Origin: Thermococcus sp.
GTDB lineage: Archaea > Methanobacteriota_B > Thermococci > Thermococcales > Thermococcaceae
Reading direction: 5' to 3'
DNA length: 22,044 nt
Assembly: GCA_015522395.1 (NCBI GenBank)
Contig: WAMH01000165.1
Span: 1 to 22,044 of the forward strand
Under the pieces are notes generated by a model. It made no database searches and was not told where the DNA came from. It worked only from the letters and a program-made list of their open reading frames with translations. Positions 8,023 through 14,910 of the stretch are shown here, one piece after another. Position 1 is the first letter of the stretch, and every line of letters starts with the position of its first letter. The translations under genes and the position numbers were made by a program.

Positions 8023-9168
8023 GTGGCGATTAAGCTCGATAAGGAGTACACCTTCTCGCTCTGGGACGGAAAGGTCATAATAAAGCCCAAGCTCGACATG
8101 AAGTACCTCTACATCGAGGTTACCAGCAGATGCAACTTAAAGTGCGAGATGTGCTTCAAGCAGTACTGGGACGACACTGAGGGGGATATGGACTGGGACC
8201 TCTTCCTGAAGGTACTCGACGACGCTGAGGAGTTCCCGAACCTCGAGATGATCTACTTCGGCGGCATCGGCGAGCCTTCGGTTCACCCGCGCTTCATGGA
8301 CATGGTGCGGGAGGTAAAGAGGAGGGGCTTCGCCCTTGGAATAAGCAGCAACGGAACCCTCCTCACGGATGAGATGCTCCGCGAGTTCGCGAAGCTCGGC
8401 GTTGACCTCATGTACTTCTCGATGGACACGGTTCCAACCGCTCAAAATGCCATAACCCTCGGGCACCTCGCCGCTGCCGCGACCGCCGACAGGATAAAGC
8501 GGCTCGTGAAGTACCGCGAGGAGTACGGGACGCACAGGCCGAGCATAGGCGTTGAAGTAGTCGTCACCAAGGAGAACTACAAACAGCTGCCGGACATGGC
8601 CCGCTTCCTGCTGAGCCTCAACGTTGATTCGATGCTCGTCTCGAACCTGCTTCCGCTTACGGAAGAGCAGACGAAGGACATAGTCTACGACGGGAGCGTC
8701 GACATGAAGCCGATCCTCGACGAGCTTTACAAGATAACCCACTACGGCATCTACATCAAGCTCCCCTACTTTGAGCTTAAGACCGAGAGGCAGTGCGACT
8801 TCGACGAGAACAACGTTGCTGTCGTCCGCTGGGACGGTGAAGTTGCCCCATGCTACCGCTTCCTCCACAGCTATTACGAGTACATCTTCGGCAGGAAGAA
8901 GAAGGTCAACGCCTACTCCTTCGGCAACGTGAGGGAGAAGAGCCTCGCCGAGATATGGACGAGCGAGAAGTACACCTGGTTCCGCTTCACGATGAAGAAC
9001 TACATGTATCCCTCCTGCACCGACTGCCCCCTCGTTGACGCCTGCGACTTCGTCAAGACGAGCGACATCGACTGCTGGGGCAACGAGCCGAGCTGCGCCG
9101 ACTGCCTGTGGTCGAGAAGGATAATCCAGTGCCCGATTCCCCAGCACAACTTCGGAAAGTTCTACTGA
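8023..9168 (+). CDS. cmo: Tungsten cofactor oxidoreductase radical SAM/SPASM maturase
   Basis: A 381-residue cytoplasmic radical SAM enzyme. The SAM-binding cluster is CxxxCxxC at Cys37, Cys41 and Cys44, followed by YFGGIGEPS in the GGE-motif position. The C-terminal third has many cysteines (RQC, PCYRF, CTDCPLVDAC, CWGNEPSCADC, terminal QC), a SPASM-type domain carrying further Fe-S clusters. The gene directly after aor in P. furiosus encodes the same kind of protein and was named cmo for cofactor modification; such proteins are found next to AOR-family genes and are thought to mature the tungsten pterin site, though the reaction has not, to my knowledge, been shown. The start is GTG with a strong ribosome site (8009-8018) four bases before it. 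It may be cotranscribed with aor or use its own weak promoter. Confidence 0.9.
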   Translation: MAIKLDKEYTFSLWDGKVIIKPKLDMKYLYIEVTSRCNLKCEMCFKQYWDDTEGDMDWDLFLKVLDDAEEFPNLEMIYFGGIGEPSVHPRFMDMVREVKRRGFALGISSNGTLLTDEMLREFAKLGVDLMYFSMDTVPTAQNAITLGHLAAAATADRIKRLVKYREEYGTHRPSIGVEVVVTKENYKQLPDMARFLLSLNVDSMLVSNLLPLTEEQTKDIVYDGSVDMKPILDELYKITHYGIYIKLPYFELKTERQCDFDENNVAVVRWDGEVAPCYRFLHSYYEYIFGRKKKVNAYSFGNVREKSLAEIWTSEKYTWFRFTMKNYMYPSCTDCPLVDACDFVKTSDIDCWGNEPSCADCLWSRRIIQCPIPQHNFGKFY

Positions 9169-9186
9169 AGCTTCGTCTTTTCTTTT

Positions 9187-9216
9187 CAAATTTGAGAACA
9201 GAAAAAGAAAAAGCCG
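9187..9216. terminator. Bidirectional terminator between cmo and the convergent radical SAM gene
   Basis: The 48 bases between the two convergent stop codons hold TCTTTTCTTTTC on the plus strand (about 9176-9188) and, on the minus strand, a CTTTTTCTTTTTCTG run (about 9199-9213). T-rich tracts of this kind end transcription in Thermococcales. Confidence 0.55.
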
Positions 9217-10905
9217 TCAGGCCTTTACATCCTGGGGGACACCCATAGAGGACAGCTTCTTCTGAGCGGTCACCTCGACCGCGCTGTAGTAACTCGGAAC
9301 GTAGAGCGTTGGCCCGCGCATGACGACGCTCTCATCGACCCAGCTGACCTCGCTTATTCCCTTTGGCTTCCCGTGCTTCACTATGTCCTCCCAGAGGCGC
9401 TTGTTGAGCACGCACCCCGGATCGTCGCCGAGGAGGTCGAGGGTGTAGTGGTAGGCCCTCGCGCGGCAGCCTCCGCAGATGTTCCTGTACGGGCAGGTCC
9501 TGCAGTTCCCGGTGAAGTTGTCCCTGTCGCGGAGGAGGTTGAAGATTTTACTCTCCTCCCATATCTGCTTGTACGGCTTTAACCTCACGTTGCCGACCGG
9601 GAGGGGCAGGAAGACGCACGGGACAACCGTTCCGTCAGGCTCTATTCCGGAGTAAATCCTGCCGGCACCGCAGCCGCCTATGAACTCCGCTAAGGTCTTC
9701 ACCGCACTGTTCTCGCCGATGTAGAAGTGCGCCGGCGTTACGTTCTGGCCGTGGGACTCCTGAAGGGTCACGGGGGCGTACTGCGGGGCGGTGGTCAGTA
9801 TCTCAAGCTTCCTCTTCTTCATCTGGCGGTAGAGTATTCTCATGTACTCATCGCGCTCCTCCGGCGAGAGGTCCACCTTAACCATGTCCTCGGCCCTGCC
9901 GGTTGGAACCAGGTTGAAGAAGATGATGCGCTTCACTCCAATGCTTTCCGCCAGGTCGAGGATGTCGTCTATTTCCTGGTAGGTCTCTTTGTCCATCACC
10001 ACCGCCATTCCGTGGCTTATCCCGAGCTTTACGGCGTTCTCGAGTGCCTTGGTGGCGTGCTCCCACGCCCCGGGAATGCCGCGGAACTCGTCGTGCTTCT
10101 CAGGTTTTGCAGAGTCAACGCTCACCTCAACGTATTTGATGCCCGCATCGACGGCCTTCTTGAGCTTCTCCATGTCAGCGAACGTCCAGCCGTTGGTGGC
10201 AACCGAAGTGTGTATGCCCCTGCTCGACAGCTCCTTGACTACCCTGAGGAAATCGGGGTGAATCGTAGGTTCACCGCCGCTTATGGCAACGGCTGCGACA
10301 CCGGCTTTATCGAGCTGATCAACCAGGTTCAACTTCTCCTCGAGGGAAAGCTCGCTCGGAAGGGGTTTGTCCGCCCTCTGGTAGCAGTGCTTGCACCGGA
10401 AGTTGCACATGTTAGTGAAGTTCCAGACCACGAGAAACGGGCCGGCGAGCTTCTGGGGGACGGTTATGCCGTACTTGGCTATGCCCTCCAGAACCACCCA
10501 GATGCCGCGCCTTATGTGCGGATCCCTCAGAAGGGCTTCTTTAACGGCCTCCTCATCGCCGTGGGCGAGCTTTATGCCGAGCTTTAGGAGGAGCTTTAGC
10601 GTCTCCGCCTGGAAACGTATCATCATCGGTTCGTTGATACTTTCTCCGGCGTAGACGCTTAGCGCCCAGTACAAAGCGGGCAGTTCCCTGCCGTTTATCT
10701 CGTAGCGCTTCAGCATCGGCCTGAGGAGTGCCCTCGATAGTGGGTTTCCAAGGATTATCTTAAACGCCGTTAAAGCCGTTGAGAGCTGATTTCCCCCACC
10801 TTTTTTCTTCTTTTCAGGGGCTGGCGTTGAGTTCATGGCCTTTGGAAAGGGATCTTGGAGCACATCCGCAAGGGAATCAATATCCTTGTCTGTCCACCCA
10901 TCCAT
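9217..10905 (-). CDS. Radical SAM/SPASM protein with a ~160-residue N-terminal extension
   Basis: A 562-residue protein. The SAM cluster motif CNFRCKHC has Cys167, Cys171 and Cys174; SGGEP follows at 209-213. The C-terminus is a SPASM domain: GGCGAG, VVPC, then CRTCPYRNICGGCRAR and a last Cys in DDPGC, enough for two auxiliary Fe-S clusters. The first ~160 residues are unrelated to the SAM barrel and include a lysine/glycine-rich linker (about 30-38). SPASM enzymes modify peptides, proteins or cofactors; the substrate here is unknown. ATG 10905 is chosen because GGTGAGG lies just before it, overlapping an earlier ATG at 10917. The promoter faces the four-helix membrane gene and shares its upstream element, which suggests co-regulation. 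Not an ordinary tungsten maturase by length. Confidence 0.85.
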   Translation of the reverse strand: MDGWTDKDIDSLADVLQDPFPKAMNSTPAPEKKKKGGGNQLSTALTAFKIILGNPLSRALLRPMLKRYEINGRELPALYWALSVYAGESINEPMMIRFQAETLKLLLKLGIKLAHGDEEAVKEALLRDPHIRRGIWVVLEGIAKYGITVPQKLAGPFLVVWNFTNMCNFRCKHCYQRADKPLPSELSLEEKLNLVDQLDKAGVAAVAISGGEPTIHPDFLRVVKELSSRGIHTSVATNGWTFADMEKLKKAVDAGIKYVEVSVDSAKPEKHDEFRGIPGAWEHATKALENAVKLGISHGMAVVMDKETYQEIDDILDLAESIGVKRIIFFNLVPTGRAEDMVKVDLSPEERDEYMRILYRQMKKRKLEILTTAPQYAPVTLQESHGQNVTPAHFYIGENSAVKTLAEFIGGCGAGRIYSGIEPDGTVVPCVFLPLPVGNVRLKPYKQIWEESKIFNLLRDRDNFTGNCRTCPYRNICGGCRARAYHYTLDLLGDDPGCVLNKRLWEDIVKHGKPKGISEVSWVDESVVMRGPTLYVPSYYSAVEVTAQKKLSSMGVPQDVKA

Positions 10906-10939
10906 TTTCCTCACCATTATTTTTCTACACCGGAATCCA

Positions 10940-11011
10940 ATTTAAAGTTTTTGGTCTTGTCAGATATATCAGTTAATACTGACATATCCGACATAACCGA
11001 AAACTTTAAAT
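10940..11011. promoter_or_regulatory. Symmetric divergent promoter with mirrored elements
   Basis: Minus strand: ACTTTAAAT (10940-10948) preceded at exactly four bases by ATATCTGACAAGACC (10953-10967). Plus strand: ACTTTAAAT (11003-11011) preceded at exactly four bases by ATATCCGACATAACC (10984-10998). An additional ATATCAG copy starts at 10966, 18 bases before the plus-strand element. The same arrangement recurs at 13028-13073, so one regulator probably acts on the radical SAM gene and both membrane genes. Confidence 0.65.
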
Positions 11012-11058
11012 AGGAGTTAAGCGTATCTTACAATGACAAGGGGTTGGGGGTGACCCAA

Positions 11059-11409
11059 ATGGTCTCGGCGAAGGCTGGTCTCTGGACCGCCCTAACGGGC
11101 GCGTTCCTGATTTTGATTGATGGTATAGCCGTGCTTGCCACGGGCAACTTCTACGGCTGGCACTACGGCAGTGCGAGCGTCGTCGGCTGGATCGAAATAA
11201 TCCTGAGCCTGATAATGATGGGCATATCCTACTACTACAGGAGCCACAAGGCGGCCGTCGGCTGGACCATCGCAATACTGGCACTGATAACGATGCCCTT
11301 CGATGGTGGCTTCTGGACCATCGGTGCCTGGATAGCACTAATAGGCGGGGCCATGATAGCGGTCGGTGATGTATCCGTGAGCTCGAGCTCGAGGCACACC
11401 GCGGCGTGA
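11059..11409 (+). CDS. Small four-helix membrane protein, copy A
   Basis: A 116-residue protein, almost wholly hydrophobic, with four predicted membrane helices (about residues 5-27, 39-59, 63-80 and 84-103) and a short serine-rich tail. It belongs to no family I recognise. Copy B (13122-13439) is a clear paralogue sharing IDGIAVLATGNFYGWHYGS, GWIEIILSLIMMG and MPFDGGFWTIGAW. The short loop NFYGWHYGS between helices 1 and 2 is the most conserved part and may be functional. GGGTGACC lies just before the ATG at 11059, which is why I reject the TTG at 11044. A regulator gene follows 59 bases downstream. The promoter carries the same element as the radical SAM gene and copy B. Confidence 0.8.
   Translation: MVSAKAGLWTALTGAFLILIDGIAVLATGNFYGWHYGSASVVGWIEIILSLIMMGISYYYRSHKAAVGWTIAILALITMPFDGGFWTIGAWIALIGGAMIAVGDVSVSSSSRHTAA
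11113..11168 (+). repeat. 56-bp identical block, membrane protein A copy
   Basis: Identical to 13176-13231 in membrane protein B. It covers the end of helix 1 and the conserved loop NFYGWHYG. Confidence 0.8.
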
Positions 11410-11417
11410 CCGCGGCC

Positions 11418-11457
11418 CTCGAAACTCTTTTAAATCTTATTTCCTTCGAGTTTTGAG
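11418..11457. promoter_or_regulatory. Inverted repeat around the TATA box of regulator A
   Basis: CTCGAAACTC (11418-11427) and GAGTTTTGAG (11448-11457) are inverted repeats with nine of ten bases matching, on either side of TTTTAAAT (11428-11435). This is a plausible operator through which the regulator controls its own gene. It is not conserved before copy B. Confidence 0.45.
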
Positions 11458-11468
11458 AGGGAAAGTTC

Positions 11469-11921
11469 ATGCCGTCAAAGAAGGATTCGAGGAGATTCAT
11501 CCACATCGTTACCCAGCTCATGAGCAGGTGGGGTTACAGCCACACCGACGGAAAGGTCTACGCCTATTTGCTCCTCAGGGATAAACCCGCCACGATAGCC
11601 GAGCTCGCAAAGGAAACCGGGCTCAGCAGATCGTCGATTTCAACGTCACTGTCAAGGCTTGCCAGGGATTACGTTGTAACGTATCGAAAAGAAGGGAAGA
11701 CCAAGTATTTTTCTGCGGTTCCGGCTTTTCTTGAGAAGTTCCTCCAGCAACCCAGAGAAATCCTCGAACGAGAAGTCCTCCCCCTGGAGGAAATCGTGGA
11801 GAGGTTTATGGAAAGTCCGGGAGGAGAGCACTTCGGACCCGTGATGGAGGACCTGAAGGGTTTGGAGTGCGTTTTGAAGAGGGTTATAGAGCTCGAAGAA
11901 AAAGAGGTAAACTGTGTTTAA
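11469..11921 (+). CDS. GbsR/MarR-like winged-helix regulator, copy A
   Basis: A 150-residue DNA-binding protein. Residues about 26-80 form the winged helix-turn-helix, with PATIAELAKETGLSRSSIST as recognition region and a wing ending TYRKEGKTKYFSA. The rest (about 85-145) is helical and should dimerise. Its layout fits the COG1510/GbsR group. The segment coding residues 80-110 is identical in DNA to copy B over 93 bases, while the HTH part has diverged, so the two may read different sites while sharing a dimer or sensor part. Heterodimers are possible. The ATG at 11469 has GAGAGG upstream and its own TATA box. The last four bases overlap the 3' end of the convergent transporter gene. Confidence 0.85.
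   Translation: MPSKKDSRRFIHIVTQLMSRWGYSHTDGKVYAYLLLRDKPATIAELAKETGLSRSSISTSLSRLARDYVVTYRKEGKTKYFSAVPAFLEKFLQQPREILEREVLPLEEIVERFMESPGGEHFGPVMEDLKGLECVLKRVIELEEKEVNCV
11706..11798 (+). repeat. 93-bp identical block, regulator A copy
   Basis: Identical base for base to 13778-13870 in regulator B, in a region where the flanking gene sequence has diverged. Codes for residues 80-110 of regulator A. Confidence 0.85.
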
Positions 11922-12913
11922 CTGCCCCTTCCATGCACCATTTTTACGAGGGTAAATGTCCATATTGCCAGCAGGGGCCACAGGAGAAGGAAGCCGAAGT
12001 CCTTCATCAGGGTGAGCCCGAACACGTTTCCTATGTCAAGGGTGGCGTTGGTGAACGCCCCCAGCGGGAAGACGAAGGCCCACCAGGCCCCGCTGTATGG
12101 GAGGCTCAGGTTTCTGATATAGTGCAACGTCAGCGCGGTCGCCATGACAAGCCACCAGAAGCCAAGGCCCCAGATGAAGAATGCAAAGACGATGAAGGGC
12201 TCCTCTGGAATGGGTATGGTCGAGTTCTTTATGAGCGCGAACAGGGCTGTTACACTGGCTCCTATTGGTCCAAGGTTCATCCATATGAGGGGGGCCATCT
12301 GGGGCGGCATGAGTTCGTGCCTTATAAAGCGGAGCGTGACTACAGCGTAGAGAACCAGGTATAGGAAGAATCCCGCGCCCCAGCCCAGATAGTTCACCAT
12401 GACCACGAACTGGCTGACGTAGCCGGATGTTTCCCTCATGAACACTGAACCGAAGGGCAGTATGACGAGGGCAACGGGCGGTATGTACCAAGCCGGGGAG
12501 AGGTGCCTCAGGTCAACCTCACCGGCTATGAAGACCTCGTAGGACATCCAGAAGGCAAATATCAGCGTTAGAACCAGACCCCAGAGCCAGAGGTACCACG
12601 CAACGGTCAGATCATGCAGGGTAACGATGAACTGAGCCGCCAAAACAACTGTGGCAGCACCACTCGTTCCGTAGAAGTGCCCCTTTGAAGGATGCCTCAG
12701 GTCCTCAAGGGCCTCCTTCCTGTAAAAAAGCCACCTCAAAAGCCAGGGTAGCAGAAGGGCAAAGTAAAGGACTGCGTTAAGGTAGGTAAGCGCCATTCCT
12801 AGTTCTTTTAAAGGAGCCCAGTAGGTGGAGTACCTGTACGCTGCCAGCCCAACGGCTCCCGTTCCCATCACGCTCGAGAAGACGGCCGGGTTGAAGTTTT
12901 TAAGTCTCTCCAT
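11918..12913 (-). CDS. TDT-family (TehA/Mae1/SSU1-type) transporter
   Basis: A 331-residue membrane protein with about ten helices, typical of the tellurite-resistance/dicarboxylate transporter family. The family start NPAVFSSVMGTGAVGL is present at residues 6-21, and WWAFVFPLGAFTNAT lies in the conserved helix near the C-terminus. Family members carry C4-dicarboxylates (Mae1), anions (SLAC1, TehA) or export sulfite (yeast SSU1), so the substrate is probably a small anion. The start is ATG 12913, since AGGAGGTGA lies five bases before it and an in-frame GTG at 12922 falls inside that ribosome site. It sits between the two membrane protein-regulator pairs, and its promoter has tandem AGGTTCCCTT-type repeats, one of which is nearly identical to the site at the usp promoter. 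Confidence 0.85.
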   Translation of the reverse strand: MERLKNFNPAVFSSVMGTGAVGLAAYRYSTYWAPLKELGMALTYLNAVLYFALLLPWLLRWLFYRKEALEDLRHPSKGHFYGTSGAATVVLAAQFIVTLHDLTVAWYLWLWGLVLTLIFAFWMSYEVFIAGEVDLRHLSPAWYIPPVALVILPFGSVFMRETSGYVSQFVVMVNYLGWGAGFFLYLVLYAVVTLRFIRHELMPPQMAPLIWMNLGPIGASVTALFALIKNSTIPIPEEPFIVFAFFIWGLGFWWLVMATALTLHYIRNLSLPYSGAWWAFVFPLGAFTNATLDIGNVFGLTLMKDFGFLLLWPLLAIWTFTLVKMVHGRGS

Positions 12914-12945
12914 GAGCGTCACCTCCTTAAAGCCATTCCTTCATA

Positions 12946-12990
12946 TGAGGTTCCCTTCTTACAATGGATGTTAGGTTCCCTTAAAAATAT
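12946..12990 (-). promoter_or_regulatory. Promoter and tandem operator-like sites of the TDT gene
   Basis: Minus-strand TATA-like ATATTTTTAA (12981-12990) is followed downstream by TTAGGTTCCCTTAA (12971-12984 in plus orientation) and TGAGGTTCCCTTCT (12946-12959), 25 bases apart. The first matches the palindrome at 17775-17788 in all but one base. Sites at and just after the transcription start would suit a repressor. Confidence 0.55.
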
Positions 12991-13027
12991 TTTGGTGACA
13001 GAACTAGAGAGGACTAACAATTCTTAT

Positions 13028-13073
13028 ATATCAGATAAAATCGACATATCAGACATAACCGAAAAGTTTAAAT
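13028..13073 (+). promoter_or_regulatory. Promoter of membrane protein copy B with the shared upstream element
   Basis: ATATCAGATA (13028-13037) and ATATCAGACATAACC (13046-13060) are 18 bases apart, as in the copy A promoter. The second is exactly four bases (GAAA) before AGTTTAAAT (13065-13073). An ATG with the ideal ribosome site AGGAGGTG follows. Confidence 0.65.
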
Positions 13074-13093
13074 AGTAGTTGGGACTAGTTATT

Positions 13094-13108
13094 ATTGAAG
13101 AAAAATTA
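13094..13108 (+). repeat. 15-base leader sequence shared with the usp promoter
   Basis: ATTGAAGAAAAATTA occurs here in the leader of membrane protein B and again at 17792-17806 in the usp leader. Both copies lie about 20 bases downstream of the TATA box, followed by a ribosome site. Confidence 0.5.
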
Positions 13109-13121
13109 GGAGGTGTCGGAG

Positions 13122-13439
13122 ATGGCCTCTGCAAAATCCGGTCTCTGGACGGCCCTGTGTGGTGCCTGTTTGATCTTGATTGATGGTATAGCCGTGCTTG
13201 CCACGGGCAACTTCTACGGCTGGCACTACGGTAGCGCAACCGCCGTGGGATGGATCGAAATAATCCTGAGCCTGATAATGATGGGACTGGCAGCGTACTA
13301 CAAGAAGAGTCCCGCAGCCGTTGGCTGGAGCATAGTAATCCTGGCGTTCATAACGATGCCCTTTGACGGCGGCTTCTGGACCATCGGAGCTTGGCTTGCA
13401 GTAATAGGCGGGGCCATAATAGCCACCGCTAAGAGCTGA
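13122..13439 (+). CDS. Small four-helix membrane protein, copy B
   Basis: A 105-residue paralogue of the protein at 11059-11409, with the same four helices but without the serine-rich tail. At DNA level two blocks are identical to copy A (13176-13231, 56 bases; and 35 bases beginning TGGATCGAAA), while flanking codons differ in both sense and silent positions. AGGAGGTG precedes the ATG at 13122; an in-frame GTG at 13113 lies inside that ribosome site and is rejected. Regulator copy B follows 65 bases downstream. Function unknown; the conserved loop after helix 1 and the constant pairing with a regulator suggest a membrane sensor or a small transport partner, which is inference. Confidence 0.8.
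   Translation: MASAKSGLWTALCGACLILIDGIAVLATGNFYGWHYGSATAVGWIEIILSLIMMGLAAYYKKSPAAVGWSIVILAFITMPFDGGFWTIGAWLAVIGGAIIATAKS
13176..13231 (+). repeat. 56-bp identical block, membrane protein B copy
   Basis: Partner of 11113-11168. A second shared block of 35 bases (starting TGGATCGAAA) follows about 20 bases further on in both genes. Confidence 0.8.
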
Positions 13440-13504
13440 ACGCCAGTTCAATCTTTCTGCATCTTTCTTTTGTTGGTTTCTTTTTATGCCCGGGGGGTGG
13501 TGGC

Positions 13505-14029
13505 ATGGCAGTGGTTGCAAGGGCCGCACTGGCCGGGTGGACAGGAAGTCAGGAAAACCGCAGGCGCTTCGTGGAGATAGTTGGAGCCTTCTTGAAGAGG
13601 TGGGGATACGATGGAACGGACGGCAGGGTTTACGGGCTGTTACTTCTCATGGATCGGCCCGTCACCATAGCTGAACTTTCGAGGGAGCTTGGACTCAGCA
13701 GGTCCGCCGTTTCCACATCTCTAAAGAGGCTCTCACGGGATTATCTCGTTAGGTACCAAAAAAAAGGCAGGGTAAAATATTTTTCTGCGGTTCCGGCTTT
13801 TCTTGAGAAGTTCCTCCAGCAACCCAGAGAAATCCTCGAACGAGAAGTCCTCCCCCTGGAGGAAATCGTGAGGGAGATGATGGCGGAGAGCAAAGACCCC
13901 GTGAGAAAGGTTAACCTCGAGGAGATTCTCCGGGATTTAGAGGCCCTCGACTGTGTTCTTCGCAGGATAATCAGGCTCGAATCGAAGACAGAATGCGTGG
14001 AAATCGAGGACAAGACACAGGGCGTCTAA
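13505..14029 (+). CDS. GbsR/MarR-like winged-helix regulator, copy B
   Basis: A 174-residue paralogue of the regulator at 11469-11921. It has an N-terminal extension of about 14 residues and a longer C-terminus. The winged helix (PVTIAELSRELGLSRSAVST) is at about 54-73. The stretch YFSAVPAF through EEIV is coded by DNA identical to copy A for 93 bases (13778-13870), which stands out against the diverged HTH. The ATG at 13505 is preceded by GGGGGGTGGTGG. A poor TATA-like CTTTTTATG lies about 20 bases upstream, so the gene is probably read through from membrane protein B or leaderless. The inverted repeat seen before copy A is absent here. Confidence 0.85.
   Translation: MAVVARAALAGWTGSQENRRRFVEIVGAFLKRWGYDGTDGRVYGLLLLMDRPVTIAELSRELGLSRSAVSTSLKRLSRDYLVRYQKKGRVKYFSAVPAFLEKFLQQPREILEREVLPLEEIVREMMAESKDPVRKVNLEEILRDLEALDCVLRRIIRLESKTECVEIEDKTQGV
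13778..13870 (+). repeat. 93-bp identical block, regulator B copy
   Basis: Partner of 11706-11798. The two are direct repeats about 2.07 kb apart, with the TDT gene between them, so recombination between them could delete or duplicate the intervening genes. Confidence 0.85.
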
Positions 14030-14121
14030 CCCCCTCTTTGTATCAACACCTGATGCACAGCTCAGACCCTTCTATGTTCAAGACTACATTCAAGGAATTT
14101 TTTGTCAATTGAACCAAAAAG

Positions 14122-14170
14122 CATTTAACCTTCAAACCGTTAGTTAGGGAGGTATAACAAAATGAGGTGA
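14122..14170 (+). promoter_or_regulatory. Promoter and ribosome site of the TSUP gene, with a possible operator
   Basis: ACCAAAAAGCATTTAACC (TATA at 14122-14130) precedes a leader of about 26 bases. AGGTGA (14165-14170) sets the ATG at 14176. The stretch TGAGGTGAACCTAA (14163-14176) matches the reverse complement of the palindrome at 17775-17788 at 12 of 14 positions, but it contains the ribosome site, so part of the match is expected. Confidence 0.45.
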
Positions 14171-14175
14171 ACCTA

Positions 14176-14910
14176 ATGAACTACCCGGAGCTAGCACTTA
14201 TATCCTTCGTCCTCAGCATAGTTTTTTCAATAGGTGGCGTTGGGAGTGCAATAGCTATAGTTCCAACGATGGCCTGGCTCGGAATTCCGCTGATGACGGC
14301 GAAGCCAACAGGCCTCTTCATCAACACGCTCTCCATGCTCTCGGCAACGCTCAAGAACCTCAAACACGGCAAGCTCGACCACCGCTTCGGCCTGCCGATC
14401 CTGCTCGTTGCCACGGCCATGGCCCCGGTTGGTGCTTACGCCGGTAAGTTCATCCCGAAGGTTTACGTTCTGTGGATCTTCGTGGGTTTTCTGCTCTACT
14501 CCGGAACGGTCATGGTATTCTTCAAGCCGAGGAGGCATCCAAAGACGGGCAACCATGTAGTTGAAGGCTCAACAATCGGCGGAATAGCGGGTTTCCTCGG
14601 CGGTCTCCTCGGAGTGGGCGGCGGTGGGATAATAAGCCCCGCCCTGATAGTTCTCGGCTACGAACCAAAGAAGGTGGCAGCCACAACTGCCCTCGTTGTT
14701 TTCTTCTCCTCCCTCAGCGGCTTCGTGACCTACTGGGGATTGGGGACCCTTAACTGGGTTCTGCTCCTCTGGGTCTCGGTCCCTGCAATAGCGGGCGGCT
14801 GGATTGGAACACACCTGATGCACTTCAAGATGAGTTCTGAGGGGGTAAAAAAGGTGATAGGAATTATAATATACGTCATAGCCATTAAGACCTTGATCAA
14901 CGTTATTTAA
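14176..14910 (+). CDS. TSUP-family (TauE/SafE) permease, candidate sulfite or organosulfonate exporter
   Basis: A 244-residue membrane protein with about eight helices. It shows the twofold internal symmetry of the family: GGVGSAIAIVPTMAWLGIP in the first half and LGVGGGGIISPALIVLGYEP in the second. The family moves sulfite, sulfoacetate, thiosulfate or related anions across the membrane; the exact substrate is not given by sequence. ATG 14176 is chosen because AGGTGA lies five bases before it; an in-frame GTG at 14167 falls in that site. Its last eight bases overlap the end of the convergent ferredoxin gene. It lies close to a TDT transporter, whose family also includes sulfite exporters. 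Confidence 0.85.
   Translation: MNYPELALISFVLSIVFSIGGVGSAIAIVPTMAWLGIPLMTAKPTGLFINTLSMLSATLKNLKHGKLDHRFGLPILLVATAMAPVGAYAGKFIPKVYVLWIFVGFLLYSGTVMVFFKPRRHPKTGNHVVEGSTIGGIAGFLGGLLGVGGGGIISPALIVLGYEPKKVAATTALVVFFSSLSGFVTYWGLGTLNWVLLLWVSVPAIAGGWIGTHLMHFKMSSEGVKKVIGIIIYVIAIKTLINVI

Noticed and set aside
8137..9189. 350-residue open frame antisense to cmo
   Set aside because: It mirrors a well-supported gene in a high-GC region, has no ribosome site or recognisable domain, and its composition is that of a shadow frame.
9727..10587. 286-residue open frame antisense to the SPASM radical SAM gene
   Set aside because: The real gene on the other strand has clear catalytic motifs; this frame has none.
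11044..11058. TTG start for membrane protein A
   Set aside because: It is inside the ribosome site of the ATG at 11059, and copy B begins at the equivalent ATG.
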